Position numbers and translations under genes: made by a program. A DNA stretch of 20,226 bases, taken from RYN-431 sp036388295 (GTDB lineage Bacteria; Planctomycetota; Phycisphaerae; Tepidisphaerales; Tepidisphaeraceae). The stretch is taken from positions 1-20,226 of the forward strand of contig DASVSC010000155.1 of assembly GCA_036388295.1 (NCBI GenBank), read 5' to 3'. The notes beneath the pieces are model-generated. The model searched no databases. It saw only the letters and a list, made by a program, of their open reading frames with translations, and had not been told where the DNA came from. Shown one piece after another: positions 1 to 7,011 of this stretch (positions within the stretch are counted from its first letter, which is position 1; each line of letters begins with the position of its first letter).

Positions 1-1
1 G

Positions 2-304
2 GTCCGAACCTTAATCGGTCGCCCGGAAAAGAAGGCCATCCACGAAGCGGCCCGCGCTGGCCACGGCGAAGCCCGGCGGCTGCACGAAATCACCGCTGTC
101 GCCCGCCGGCACGGTGCCAAGCCGGCCGTCGTGAACGCGGCATTCGGCTTCCTGCGGGATGCCCGCCGGCCACGCGGCTATGTCGATGTTCTGACCGCCG
201 ACGAATTCACTTTGGGCCTGTTGCCGACCGACGCCGCGACTGCCGCCGCGTTTGCCCTGTCGCGTGCCGTCTGCCCGCAAACGTGCGGCTTGGTGGTCGC
301 CTGA
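2..304 (+). CDS. C-terminal part of an unknown protein (truncated by window edge)
   Basis: An open frame runs in from the left edge and ends at TGA 302-304, giving about 100 residues. I do not recognise the family. The readable protein has a helical, Ala/Arg-rich first half (AARAGHGEARRLHE, then AVARRHGAKPAVVNAAFGFL) and a more mixed second half (GYVDVLTADEFTLGLLPTDAAT) ending CGLVVA. Its composition looks more like a natural protein than the opposite-strand frame over the same bases, which is rich in Gly and Arg with no clear secondary-structure pattern. The start lies outside the window. No convincing terminator separates it from the convergent gene ending at 397. Confidence 0.4.
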   Translation, partial: VRTLIGRPEKKAIHEAARAGHGEARRLHEITAVARRHGAKPAVVNAAFGFLRDARRPRGYVDVLTADEFTLGLLPTDAATAAAFALSRAVCPQTCGLVVA

Positions 305-396
305 CCAATTTATTCCACGTTGGCCGCCTCGTTGGCGGTCACTCCTGTCGCCCCGCTCGTCCCTTGGATAAGGACAGGCAGGGCGATTTTACGCCG

Positions 397-1296
397 TCAA
401 CTTAGACTCCCGACTCGACCTAATGTTTGAAGGCGGCTGATTAATCGGGCGATCTCCGGATGGACTGGCGGCGGTTGAGTTTGAAGGAAGGCCCATCGCC
501 TCGAAACCAATCTGGCTGGATCATGCACCGCTCGGACGACGCCACTGTGGTGAAATAAAATGCCGACGACGTTATGCCCGCGAGCGGCTGCACACAGTTC
601 TTGCTCGTGCTCATGAACAAAACCATCGAGAAGAATCTTTGACAGCACTTGGTAGTGCTCCGCCCGCTGAACGTAGATGGGCTTGCCCATTGCCCCAATG
701 AACGATAAATCAAGTGCCACGATGCCATCGTGAGGCACATTGGCGATTTGGCGACACGCTGCCCGAATGTTCTTGATGACCTTTCGATCCGATCGTGGCC
801 GTTTTGCAGCAACGGCGATTACCTTGCCCCCGCCGTACTGGATCGTTAAATCGGGTTCCGAAAGTGTGGCTTGAAAGCCGGCCGCCCGCACACACGCCCA
901 AACGAACAATTCAAATTGCGTACTGCGAGCCTTGCAGTCGGGACGGTCGAGTATTGCTTCGGCATTGCCAGCAGTTGCCTGCACGATAGCGGTCGATAGG
1001 CGCTGCCAGTCATGGGCCGTTTCGATAGACCGCCGAACCGCCTCAAACTGCAACGCCTCAAGCATAGCAAGGTCTAGCTGCTTATGGTGCGTGTCGTCGG
1101 CGTTCTCGGCATCGGCGGCAAACAACGCGGCGTAACGGTGGAGCCGCGACCCCCGATGTACGGCCAAACCGCGCTGTTCGAACTGCTGAATGATCCGCCG
1201 AATGAGGTCGGCAACGGCACGGTTATGAACAACCTTCGTTGAATCAACAGCGGCAGCGGCCGTAAACGAATCCGTGATGCTGTCGAGGTGCCACAC
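397..1296 (-). CDS. Predicted PD-(D/E)XK-fold (restriction-endonuclease-like) protein
   Basis: This is a 299-residue protein with a GTG start; an in-frame TGA lies just upstream, so no longer start is possible. Residues 1-120 are mostly helical. Residues 128-200 resemble a nuclease core: FELFVWACVRAAGF (E129), then SEPDLTIQYGGG (P148-D149), then a strand ending AVAAKR (K165). The order helix-E, PD, hydrophobic strand, xxK is the classic pattern, but the acidic residue expected two places before K165 is alanine (A163). Either another acid substitutes, for example E129, or the protein binds without cutting. The C-terminus (HSGVVRAVHDPARL and beyond) is not recognised. Its neighbour at 1380-2090 is a second, unrelated protein of the same fold on the same strand, which suggests a defence or DNA-processing role. 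That role is inferred, not shown. Confidence 0.6.
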   Translation of the reverse strand: MWHLDSITDSFTAAAAVDSTKVVHNRAVADLIRRIIQQFEQRGLAVHRGSRLHRYAALFAADAENADDTHHKQLDLAMLEALQFEAVRRSIETAHDWQRLSTAIVQATAGNAEAILDRPDCKARSTQFELFVWACVRAAGFQATLSEPDLTIQYGGGKVIAVAAKRPRSDRKVIKNIRAACRQIANVPHDGIVALDLSFIGAMGKPIYVQRAEHYQVLSKILLDGFVHEHEQELCAAARGHNVVGILFHHSGVVRAVHDPARLVSRRWAFLQTQPPPVHPEIARLISRLQTLGRVGSLS

Positions 1297-1379
1297 GCGA
1301 GAACATCATAACATCCCCGTCTCAAGATAGTTTTGGGACAACGCCCTTGGCCGCCCGCCCGGTAGACTCTCCAAGGTGA

Positions 1380-2090
1380 TTACGTGACCGGGTCGCTGCC
1401 GGTATCATCCAAGCCACTCGCCGCATCGGGTTCATCCTCCGCGCCTTCGTCAGTAATTTCCTGAGCGTCCAGGGACGGAGCAATGGTAAACATGTCGGCC
1501 ATAACTGCGCGAAGCGACTGACTATCGAGCATACTCCGGGCCAGTCCGCGAATTTGCTGAGTAAGTTTCTCCGGAGACTGCCGATTAAGAAGCCACTTGG
1601 CGTCGAAATCAGTGTCGCCAGCTTTGGAAACGTCAACGTAGATCGGAACTTCTTCGTCAGCATCCATTGCGTCAAACGCCTTAGATTTGCGCCCCTTTGT
1701 CGAACGATTAGCCAGCCAATTGGCGTAAGCCTCTCGGATGCTGCTTGCACCGGGAAAGAACCATATCTTGTCCCTCGCGGGGGAATAGATGGCTAGGCAT
1801 AGTGCGGGCTGCCGGTCAATGTATTTCTTACGCAGACCTTGCGGTGCGACAACCATCACGGTCTTTGCAACGCCGGTCTTCTTATCCATAATTTGCTTCG
1901 ACTGGACGGACTTTACTTGTACGGGTATTGGCACAAGCCGGTCGCCATCAGCCCACAAGACGAGAAGGTCAACTTCATCGTCATTCCAATACGGGTCTGC
2001 AACGAGAAGGCCAGCACGAAGGAACGCGGCAACGACCGACGCTTCGCCCGCCGCGCCGGACGCTGTATTTGTAAGAGCATGAATACGCAT
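1380..2090 (-). CDS. Predicted PD-(D/E)XK nuclease-like protein
   Basis: This is a 236-residue protein from an ATG start. The N-terminal half fits a small nuclease fold: GAAGEASVVAAFLRAGL supplies E16 in the first helix, DEVDLLVLWADG supplies D41, and PIPVQVKSVQS supplies the Q58-x-K60 pair. The E...D...QxK arrangement is typical of Holliday-junction-resolvase-like and DUF4365-like nucleases, where Q or E precedes the catalytic lysine. Residues 75-110 (VMVVAPQGLRKK, then PALCLAIYSPARDKIWFFPG) continue the alternating strand/helix fold. The last 50 residues are acidic and probably disordered. It lies 83 bp upstream of the 397-1296 gene in the same direction, so the two may be co-transcribed. 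Fold assignment is fairly secure; substrate and pathway are unknown. Confidence 0.6.
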   Translation of the reverse strand: MRIHALTNTASGAAGEASVVAAFLRAGLLVADPYWNDDEVDLLVLWADGDRLVPIPVQVKSVQSKQIMDKKTGVAKTVMVVAPQGLRKKYIDRQPALCLAIYSPARDKIWFFPGASSIREAYANWLANRSTKGRKSKAFDAMDADEEVPIYVDVSKAGDTDFDAKWLLNRQSPEKLTQQIRGLARSMLDSQSLRAVMADMFTIAPSLDAQEITDEGAEDEPDAASGLDDTGSDPVT

Positions 2091-2172
2091 AGGGTTCCTC
2101 AGACGAATCAGAGTTATTCAATGATCAAGTTGCTTAATGTCAATCAGCCGCCCTCCGCCAGCTAACGGCACG

Positions 2173-2853
2173 CTATTCTTTCTTTGCTGTGGCGATAACG
2201 CCGTTGCTGCCGCAGATTTGAAGGTCGCCCGCTGGCGTAACAACGAAGTATTCGCCACGTTCCGAACCGGCGGCATCTTCGAGCCGACGGCCCGCTGGCA
2301 ACTGCTTCTCGATGACGTTCGTTTTCATGTTGCTTCCGTCCTTGAACTTGGTGTCCAAGAACAACTTGCCGCCCTCGCGATAGAGCGTAATGTGACTCGC
2401 CGTAAACGGCGAATTATCTATCCAGCGGCCGAGCGTGTTCGAAGTCGCGGCCGGCGTAGCGGCCTGCTCGGGCGTGAAGCCCTGAATCTCCACTTTCAGT
2501 TCGGGGTTAAAATGCGTGGTGGCCCATGCTCCCGATCTGGGCGTCATGTCGGGCAAGTAATAGAAGATGAAGGTGCGTTGGTAGATGCCCGTTTCTTCGG
2601 ATTTCAGCTTGAGGGCGATCGACCGCAACACGTCTTCGGATACGGCCTTATTGAGCCTGACGTCTACACTGCGTTTGATGCCAGGTACGGCGTCGGTCTT
2701 CAAGACGGTGTAAGTCGGGTCGGACGCGGCTGCTGGCTTCGCGGCAACCGGAGCCGGTGTCCCTCTGGGCTTACTGACGGCGGCCTGCTCCGAACACCCT
2801 GAGGCCGCGAGCGAGACTGTGATAATTGATGCGGCGAAACGGCATGCGAACAT
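2173..2853 (-). CDS. Predicted lipoprotein of unknown function
   Basis: This is a 226-residue protein with an ATG start. The first 20 residues form a signal peptide ending in a lipobox (SLAASGC, cysteine at 20), so it is expected to be lipid-anchored and exported. A Pro/Ala-rich linker follows (KPRGTPAPVAAKPAAA, about residues 28-43). The rest (about 50-226) is a soluble domain containing VDVRLNKAVSEDVLRSIALKL, YQRTFIFYYLPDM and WATTHFNPELKVEIQGF. Similar sequence appears in uncharacterised bacterial lipoproteins that carry a YxRTFIxYYLP-type stretch; I know of no enzyme activity for them. The C-terminus contains GEYFVVTPAGDLQICG. It is separated by about 70 bp from the sigma-factor remnant upstream and does not obviously belong to an operon. 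Confidence 0.75.
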   Translation of the reverse strand: MFACRFAASIITVSLAASGCSEQAAVSKPRGTPAPVAAKPAAASDPTYTVLKTDAVPGIKRSVDVRLNKAVSEDVLRSIALKLKSEETGIYQRTFIFYYLPDMTPRSGAWATTHFNPELKVEIQGFTPEQAATPAATSNTLGRWIDNSPFTASHITLYREGGKLFLDTKFKDGSNMKTNVIEKQLPAGRRLEDAAGSERGEYFVVTPAGDLQICGSNGVIATAKKE

Positions 2854-2923
2854 AGATCAATCCCCGGTATCGGCTGGGCCTATTCGCCGGCGGGCCGGCT
2901 GATGGCGACACGGCTGCAGCATA

Positions 2924-3960
2924 TCACAACACCCGCCAAACGCCGTCCTCACCGCGAGCGGCCGCCACGCCGTTTTTAGTCCGCAGCAGCCGCAGCGCAT
3001 CTCGACAATCATTGGGCTTCCACTCGAACATCGCCGCCATCTGATCCAGTGTTAGGCCATCGGGCTTGCGAAGTTCGACCATCAGGCGTTCCCGCTTGCT
3101 GCCGGGCCGTGGGGCCTTGTCGCCGGCGGCCGGAGCGGGCGTCTCGACGGCCGTAGCGGCGTCCGCCGGCTTCTCGCAGCTTCACCAACGTCTTCAACTG
3201 GATCTGCCGCACTCGCTCTTTCGTAACGCCCAAGTCCACGCCGATCTCTTCCAGCGTTCGACATTCGCCCCCGCCGAGTCCGAAACGGTCGCGGATCACC
3301 TGTTGCTCCTTGGGCGTACGATCGGCCACGTTGGCGTCTATCAATTCGCCCAGGAAGGCGGCATCGTCGCGAAACGCGAGGCGGCCGCACTCTTTGATCG
3401 ACGTGGCGGCGTCGGCGTAGTCCATGCCGGTCTGCCGCCAATCGCTGCCACGCTTGAGCGCACGCGGGCGGTTCGAGTAGAAGTCCCGCCGGATCGCCAA
3501 CACGGCGAGCGTGGAGAACTTGAGCCCGCGTGCCACGTCGAACGCACGCACGCACGCACCGCAATAAAGCTGACATGCCGTTGCTGAACACGTCGTCAAA
3601 GTCGGCCGCGACAAGACGCGAGGCGTCAACGCCGTAGGCGTAGGCGACCAGCGGCAGGTTCCGCCGGGTGATGAGGTCTTCCATGTGCGAGGCCCGCCGC
3701 GACCACGTCGCCAGGTCGTCGCCACCTTGGGCTACCCGCCGCCGGGCGAAGTTGTATTGAAGGAACCAGCGGCGTTCCTCGGCCTTCGTCGGTGCGTCCA
3801 ACGGCGGCCCGCACTGCCGCCGCCATTCCTTCGTCATGTGGAAGATCGGCGGCAAGGGCGGGAGTGGCTCGCCCGGTGGATACAGCAACGCGGTGGCGTC
3901 TGGTGCGTCGAAGGCCGGGTTGTCAATATAGAGGGCGCGGGGCTTGGATGTCTTCTGCAC
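2924..3960 (-). pseudogene. Sigma-70 family RNA polymerase sigma factor, frame broken at a TGCG repeat and again near its end
   Basis: Three overlapping minus-strand frames together encode one sigma factor. Frame 1 (GTG 3960 to about 3560) holds the N-terminus and the start of region 2 (NLPLVAYAYGVDASRLV, then FDDVFSNGMSALLRC). Frame 2 (about 3555 to 3180) continues with AFDVARGLKFSTLAVLAIRRDFYSN and an intact region 4 (PKEQQVIRDRFGLGGG, then GVDLGVTKERVRQIQLKTL). Frame 3 (about 3175 to TGA 2924) holds a C-terminal winged-helix-like segment (KRERLMVELRKPDGLTLDQM, then GEDGVWRVL) resembling DUF3489. The first break falls exactly on four tandem TGCG units; three units would restore the frame as LLRCVRAFDVARG. 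The second break (about 3168-3180) needs +1 or -2. The region 2 RGxKFST motif and the separate helix-turn-helix tail resemble planctomycete sigma factors. Phase variation, decay and sequencing error are all possible. Confidence 0.7.
3543..3558 (-). repeat. Four-copy tetranucleotide repeat (TGCG on the coding strand) inside the sigma-factor gene
   Basis: The plus strand reads CGCA four times in a row at this position. The repeat sits at the junction of two reading frames of the sigma factor, within conserved region 2. Deleting one unit (three copies) joins the frames without altering conserved residues. That is the geometry of slipped-strand phase variation, but with only four units the mutation rate would be modest. 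Confidence 0.75.
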
Positions 3961-4022
3961 CCGAAACGATGGGGTCGTGGGCAGGTAAAGACAACCAGCG
4001 GCGAAGTTCTTCTAGCTGAGGA

Positions 4023-4095
4023 AGCCGCGTGTCGGGGTCGAACCGACGACATCTTCATTACAAATGAAGTGCTCTGCCAACTGAGCTAACGCGGC
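4023..4095 (-). tRNA. tRNA-Thr, anticodon UGU
   Basis: The minus strand folds as a complete 73-base cloverleaf. The acceptor arm GCCGCGT pairs with ACGCGGC, the D-arm contains AGCTCAGTTGGCAGAGC, the anticodon stem is CTTCA/TGAAG around the loop TTTGTAA (anticodon TGT, reading ACA), and the T-arm is GTCGGTTCGACCCCGAC. The discriminator base is U and the 3' CCA is not encoded, so it would be added by the CCA-adding enzyme. A sigma-70-like promoter lies just upstream (4121-4150). Downstream lies the N-terminal end of the sigma-factor remnant. Confidence 0.95.
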
Positions 4096-4098
4096 GAC

Positions 4099-4120
4099 GA
4101 ACGGTCAAGGAACGGTCAAG
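4099..4120. repeat. Tandem 11-bp duplication upstream of tRNA-Thr
   Basis: GAACGGTCAAG occurs twice head to tail and perfectly, between the predicted promoter and the 5' end of tRNA-Thr. Each copy reads CTTGACCGTTC on the tRNA strand. It forms most of the predicted leader of the tRNA transcript. A role is not evident; the TTGACC inside it is too close to the tRNA to act as a -35 box. Confidence 0.7.
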
Positions 4121-4150
4121 ATTCTAACATTCGAACACAAAGAATGCCAA
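4121..4150 (-). promoter_or_regulatory. Predicted sigma-70-type promoter of tRNA-Thr
   Basis: On the minus strand TTGGCA (4150-4145) and TAGAAT (4126-4121) are separated by exactly 18 bases, each one or two mismatches from TTGACA/TATAAT. Transcription would start near 4113-4115, leaving a leader of about 18-20 bases before the mature tRNA 5' end at 4095. The position fits the only RNA gene here. Confidence 0.55.
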
Positions 4151-4165
4151 AGATGTGGAGGATTC

Positions 4166-4612
4166 TTAGATTGGCAGCCCACGGAACGCTTCAGGACGCT
4201 TAACGAATGTGACAACGGCAGGAAAGGGGCCGTTCGATGCATCGGCGATCATCTGCGGTGTCAGAGCGATCGTCGAGGCAGCAGGCGTTCCCCAGGTTAA
4301 GACTCTGTTGTCGTCCACAGCAACGCCCGACAGGGCAAAAGTTATGCCTTAAACGTCGATAGGGGCTTGCGTTGCACTGCTGTCGCAAGTTCCCCATACA
4401 GCAACGGCAGACATCCCAAAGCATCGGCATTGAAAAGTCATCGGAATCAAACGAGGCGGACTCAGAACGCCCCTACCTTCGCCAGTATCCAACCGCCTTC
4501 TTATAAAACCCATAAGGTCGTCCATCGGCTCCCCATTCAGGTCAGACGGCAGCATGTCGATTGGCCCGCTGTCGCCTTCGCCGACGATGTAACGAAAATG
4601 AAATTCGTTCAT
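4166..4612 (-). pseudogene. Small gene of unknown function with an in-frame TAA
   Basis: Translation starts at ATG 4612 (MNEFHFRYIVGEGDSGPIDM, then NGEPMDDLMGFIRRRLDTGE) and meets TAA at 4351-4349 after 87 codons. The same frame stays open and protein-like for another 60 codons (GITFALSGVAVDDNRVLTWG, then MIADASNGPFPAVVTFVK and PEAFRGLPI) to TAA 4168-4166. The part after the stop resembles the C-terminal half of the upstream neighbour, so I read this as one gene of about 148 residues broken by a single nonsense change. The start overlaps the stop of the upstream gene (ATGA), which points to translational coupling. The family is not recognised. If the stop is real, only the 87-residue N-terminal part would be made. 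Confidence 0.5.
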
Positions 4613-4938
4613 TGTTCTTCCAAGATGGCTTGGGCAAAAGCATTCAGGGCTTCGGCAATAGGAAACTTCCTATAGCTATCAGGCCCAATGACGTTGACGA
4701 CTGCTAGCGGGTATGGCCCTCCGGCGGCCTTGGCGATCAGTTCCTTAGTTAGCGGGTCAGGCATTGCCGCACCAGGTTTTTCAGCCCATTCCATCGCTGC
4801 TTTGTCGTCTGGGCCACCGGTCAAGACCCTTGCGACTGCAACAACTAAAAACTGCCCTGCGGTAGCTTCGCCAAACGCCGCCGTCCCAGCCTTGCCGAAC
4901 CTTCGCGGTTCGATTCGCATCGAAAGAGATGACGCCAA
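4609..4938 (-). CDS. Small protein of unknown function, related to its downstream neighbour
   Basis: This is a 109-residue frame beginning at TTG 4938, with a possible ATG at 4920 (MRIEPRRFGKAG). It contains QFLVVAVARVLTGGPDD and LIAKAAGGPYPLAVVNVIG followed by PDSYRKFPI, and ends AFAQAILEEQ. The C-terminal segment lines up with the downstream pseudogene: AxxGP(Y/F)PxxVV, then P(D/E)x(Y/F)RxxPI. The two genes therefore look like tandem relatives in one operon, with a 4-base ATGA overlap. The scrap of IS5-like transposase on the other strand abuts or overlaps its 5' end, so the original N-terminus may have been lost. I do not recognise a known family and assign no function. Confidence 0.45.
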   Translation of the reverse strand: MASSLSMRIEPRRFGKAGTAAFGEATAGQFLVVAVARVLTGGPDDKAAMEWAEKPGAAMPDPLTKELIAKAAGGPYPLAVVNVIGPDSYRKFPIAEALNAFAQAILEEQ

Positions 4939-4948
4939 TTCGAAGGAC

Positions 4949-5086
4949 GTGTCTGACGAAGAGTGGGCGTTTGTCGCCCCGTACCTGGTGCTGATGAAGG
5001 AGGACGCCCCGCAGCGGCAGTACGGCCTGCGTGAAGTCTTCGACGGCCTGCGTACGCGGTGCGGGCTGGCGAGGCGTGGCGTATGA
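4949..5086 (+). mobile_element. Remnant of an IS5-type transposase N-terminus
   Basis: A GTG-started frame of 45 codons reads VSDEEWAFVAPYLVLMKED, then APQRQYGLREVFDGLR, before running into unrelated CGLARRGV and TGA. The (S)DEEW...PYL...R(Q/E)Y.LREV(F/L)(N/D)GL(R) pattern is the N-terminal helix region of IS5-family (IS4/IS5 superfamily, DUF4096-like) transposases. The expected continuation (WRxLPxDxPPW) and the DDE catalytic domain are absent from the next several hundred bases, so this is a dead fragment. No terminal inverted repeats were recognised. Its presence marks past insertion into this accessory region. Confidence 0.6.
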
Positions 5087-5351
5087 TGGGGCGATTGCAG
5101 ATGGCAGGGATAAAGGACGTAGCTCGTACGAAGTTTGTGCGCTCCTCAAAACGGATGAGTCGAAGCAACTACGAACAAGAAAAGCAGCTGGATGATCGTC
5201 AAAGCGGTGCTTTTGTAGAGTGGCCCGGTAGGCGAACCAGATCAGGGCGCCCTCGCAATCGCCACCTCGGCGAGCCTGTCGGACTGCGGGCATCGCTCGT
5301 CTTTGCGGGACATGGCTGAAGCAGGAGTGTCGCCCTGAGGGAACTTCACCC

Positions 5352-5678
5352 ATGCTGCCCCGCACAACCAAAGATTTGTCGGATTCACTAGCGCGACGCC
5401 TCCTAGAATCGATCGGTGCGGAGGCCGATGCCGATCGCGGGCTCGTTACCAATCATGGTGTCGTGTCGCGGATCACTCGACGCCGGGTGTTCTGGGAACC
5501 GTTTAATACGACGACGCCAGACGAAGCCATTCGCGAAGCCTTAGAAATTGTGAGCATCCCAATCCTCACTCACGTCTTGGCGGTTGATCGCTGCCATCAG
5601 GGGCACACTTCCATGGTGACTGCCAGTGGTGCTTTGCGTCAGCATGAAAGAAGCTGGCAGCGGTGGACGCAATGTTGA
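5352..5678 (+). CDS. Hypothetical small protein
   Basis: This is a 108-residue frame from ATG 5352 with a GAGGG about 11 bases upstream. The sequence (LSDSLARRLLESIGAEADAD, then VSRITRRRVFWEPFNTTTPD and EAIREALEIVSIPILTHVLA) has the helix and strand alternation of a folded protein and no shadowing gene on the opposite strand. I do not recognise it. It ends 166 bp before the caspase operon and runs the same way, so it could be either the end of an older disrupted region or a weakly linked upstream gene. The 265 bases before it (5087-5351) show no recognisable gene; a frame there of about 80 codons lacks any familiar motif. Confidence 0.35.
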   Translation: MLPRTTKDLSDSLARRLLESIGAEADADRGLVTNHGVVSRITRRRVFWEPFNTTTPDEAIREALEIVSIPILTHVLAVDRCHQGHTSMVTASGALRQHERSWQRWTQC

Positions 5679-5844
5679 GTGATACAAGCTTAATGAAACT
5701 AGGCCGTCACATCATTCCATCCGGAAAAGCTTGGGCACGAGGCTTCACGAAAGGTCGCGTCGTTGTTATCGTTCTCGTATAGTGGATCGACATTTCATGA
5801 TCTTCGACCCAAAATAGCGGGTGCACAAATCGCGGGGGCGATTC

Positions 5845-7011
5845 ATGTCGAGATTGCATGTATTCATTGTCGGCGTCAGCGACTATTCGAACCTGCCGGG
5901 TGAAACCGACCCGATGACGCCGAACGCACTCGGCCTACGTAAGCTGACATCGCCCGCTCTCTCAGCACTGCGTGTTTATGATTGGATCATAGACCACAAA
6001 AACGACCTGCCGTTGTCGCTCGGCCACACATCGCTTTTGTTGTCACCCTCGCCGCAAGAGCAGGCTATCGAACCGTCATTCGCGGCACGGGCGAACGACT
6101 ATCAACCGTGCGATCTGGCCAACTTCCTCCGAGCGGCCGACGCGTGGCGTGCGGCGGCGTTGAGCGACCCGAAGGACATGACCCTGTTCTATTTCGCCGG
6201 CCACGGCCTGCGGTGGTCGACCAACGACGCGATCCTTATGCTCCGGGACGTAGGCCAAGGGGCCGGAGGCGTGCTGCTGAACGCGATCGATCTCAATAAC
6301 CTGTACGCCGGTATGGCCCCGTCCGAATCGCAGCCGGACGTCGCCCGCACGCAGGTCTACTTTGTCGACGCCTGCCGGGTCGAGCCAGCGGAGATCACGC
6401 GTATCCAACGGCCCACGCCGTCAGAGGTCTTCCGGGTAGACCTGCGGGGCCGCGTGGACGACCGGCAGACGCCCATCTTCTTCGCCACCGTCGGAGGCGC
6501 GACCGCCATTGGCCGAAAGGCAAAGTCCAGCATTTTCAGCGAATTGCTGCTGGACTGCCTCAACGGCGACGCCGGTCAACGTTCGGTCGCACCCGACGGC
6601 ACAGTATCGTGGACGGTTACTACTCAAAGCCTCGCCCGCGCCCTCAACGAGTTATTCGCCGACCTGGCGACGGCTGGCGTCGATCAGGCGTGCACTGTGG
6701 AAGGGGCGGCGTCGCAGGACATCCCGCTTTGCCGGCTGAACGGGCCGCCCAAAGTGCCGGTTTTGATCGCCGTCGACCCGGTGGCCGCCGCGCCCGACAT
6801 TTCGTTCCGAGTCATGAACTCTGACACGCTCGCCGTAGTCTTCGGGCCGCAGGTTCTTAACCCGCATCCACACTTCGATCACTGGCCAGCCGGAATGTAC
6901 CACGTGCTGGTCGAGGCCCCGCCGGGTCATGCGCTATACAAAAGCCCGGCGGCTTGGTCGTACATGGTCGTGCCTCCACGGTGGACCCTAACGCCAAAAG
7001 TGTTGAAATGA
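5845..7011 (+). CDS. Caspase-like (peptidase C14 / metacaspase-type) protein, gene A of the operon
   Basis: This is a 388-residue protein. I prefer ATG 5845 (MSRLHVFIVGVSDYSNL), preceded by a G-rich stretch, over GTG 5821, because caspase-like domains begin at that VGV(S/N)xY strand. The catalytic histidine is H120 in LFYFAGHG and the catalytic cysteine is C177 in YFVDACR, the standard HG and DAC signatures. Residues 1 to about 260 form the peptidase domain. After a loop (PPKVPVLIAVDP) the last 100 residues form a beta-rich domain with HWPAGMYHVLVEAPPG (about 346-361), resembling PEGA-like sandwiches. No signal peptide or membrane segment is visible, so it acts in the cytosol. Its TGA overlaps the ATG of gene B. 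Substrate specificity cannot be read; the partner with three enzyme domains (8309-12376) is the obvious candidate substrate. Confidence 0.85.
   Translation: MSRLHVFIVGVSDYSNLPGETDPMTPNALGLRKLTSPALSALRVYDWIIDHKNDLPLSLGHTSLLLSPSPQEQAIEPSFAARANDYQPCDLANFLRAADAWRAAALSDPKDMTLFYFAGHGLRWSTNDAILMLRDVGQGAGGVLLNAIDLNNLYAGMAPSESQPDVARTQVYFVDACRVEPAEITRIQRPTPSEVFRVDLRGRVDDRQTPIFFATVGGATAIGRKAKSSIFSELLLDCLNGDAGQRSVAPDGTVSWTVTTQSLARALNELFADLATAGVDQACTVEGAASQDIPLCRLNGPPKVPVLIAVDPVAAAPDISFRVMNSDTLAVVFGPQVLNPHPHFDHWPAGMYHVLVEAPPGHALYKSPAAWSYMVVPPRWTLTPKVLK

Noticed and set aside
1322..1750. A 142-codon minus-strand frame overlapping the 1380-2090 gene
   Set aside because: It is an out-of-frame shadow; the other frame has the nuclease-fold motifs and a clean ATG start.
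2137..2802. A 221-codon plus-strand frame
   Set aside because: It lies antisense to the lipoprotein gene, which has a proper signal peptide and lipobox; the plus frame is Arg/Gly-rich with no fold signal.
4023..4095. tRNA-Thr as an integration site (att) of an island
   Set aside because: I saw no second copy of the tRNA 3' end in the window and no integrase gene.
4099..4120. TTGACC in the tandem repeat as a -35 box for tRNA-Thr
   Set aside because: A -10 box at the right distance would fall inside the tRNA; the TTGGCA/TAGAAT pair further upstream fits better.
6954..7007. An upstream GTG start for gene B
   Set aside because: It would overlap gene A by 58 bases; ATG 7008 gives the common ATGA coupling and begins where the protein starts to look folded.
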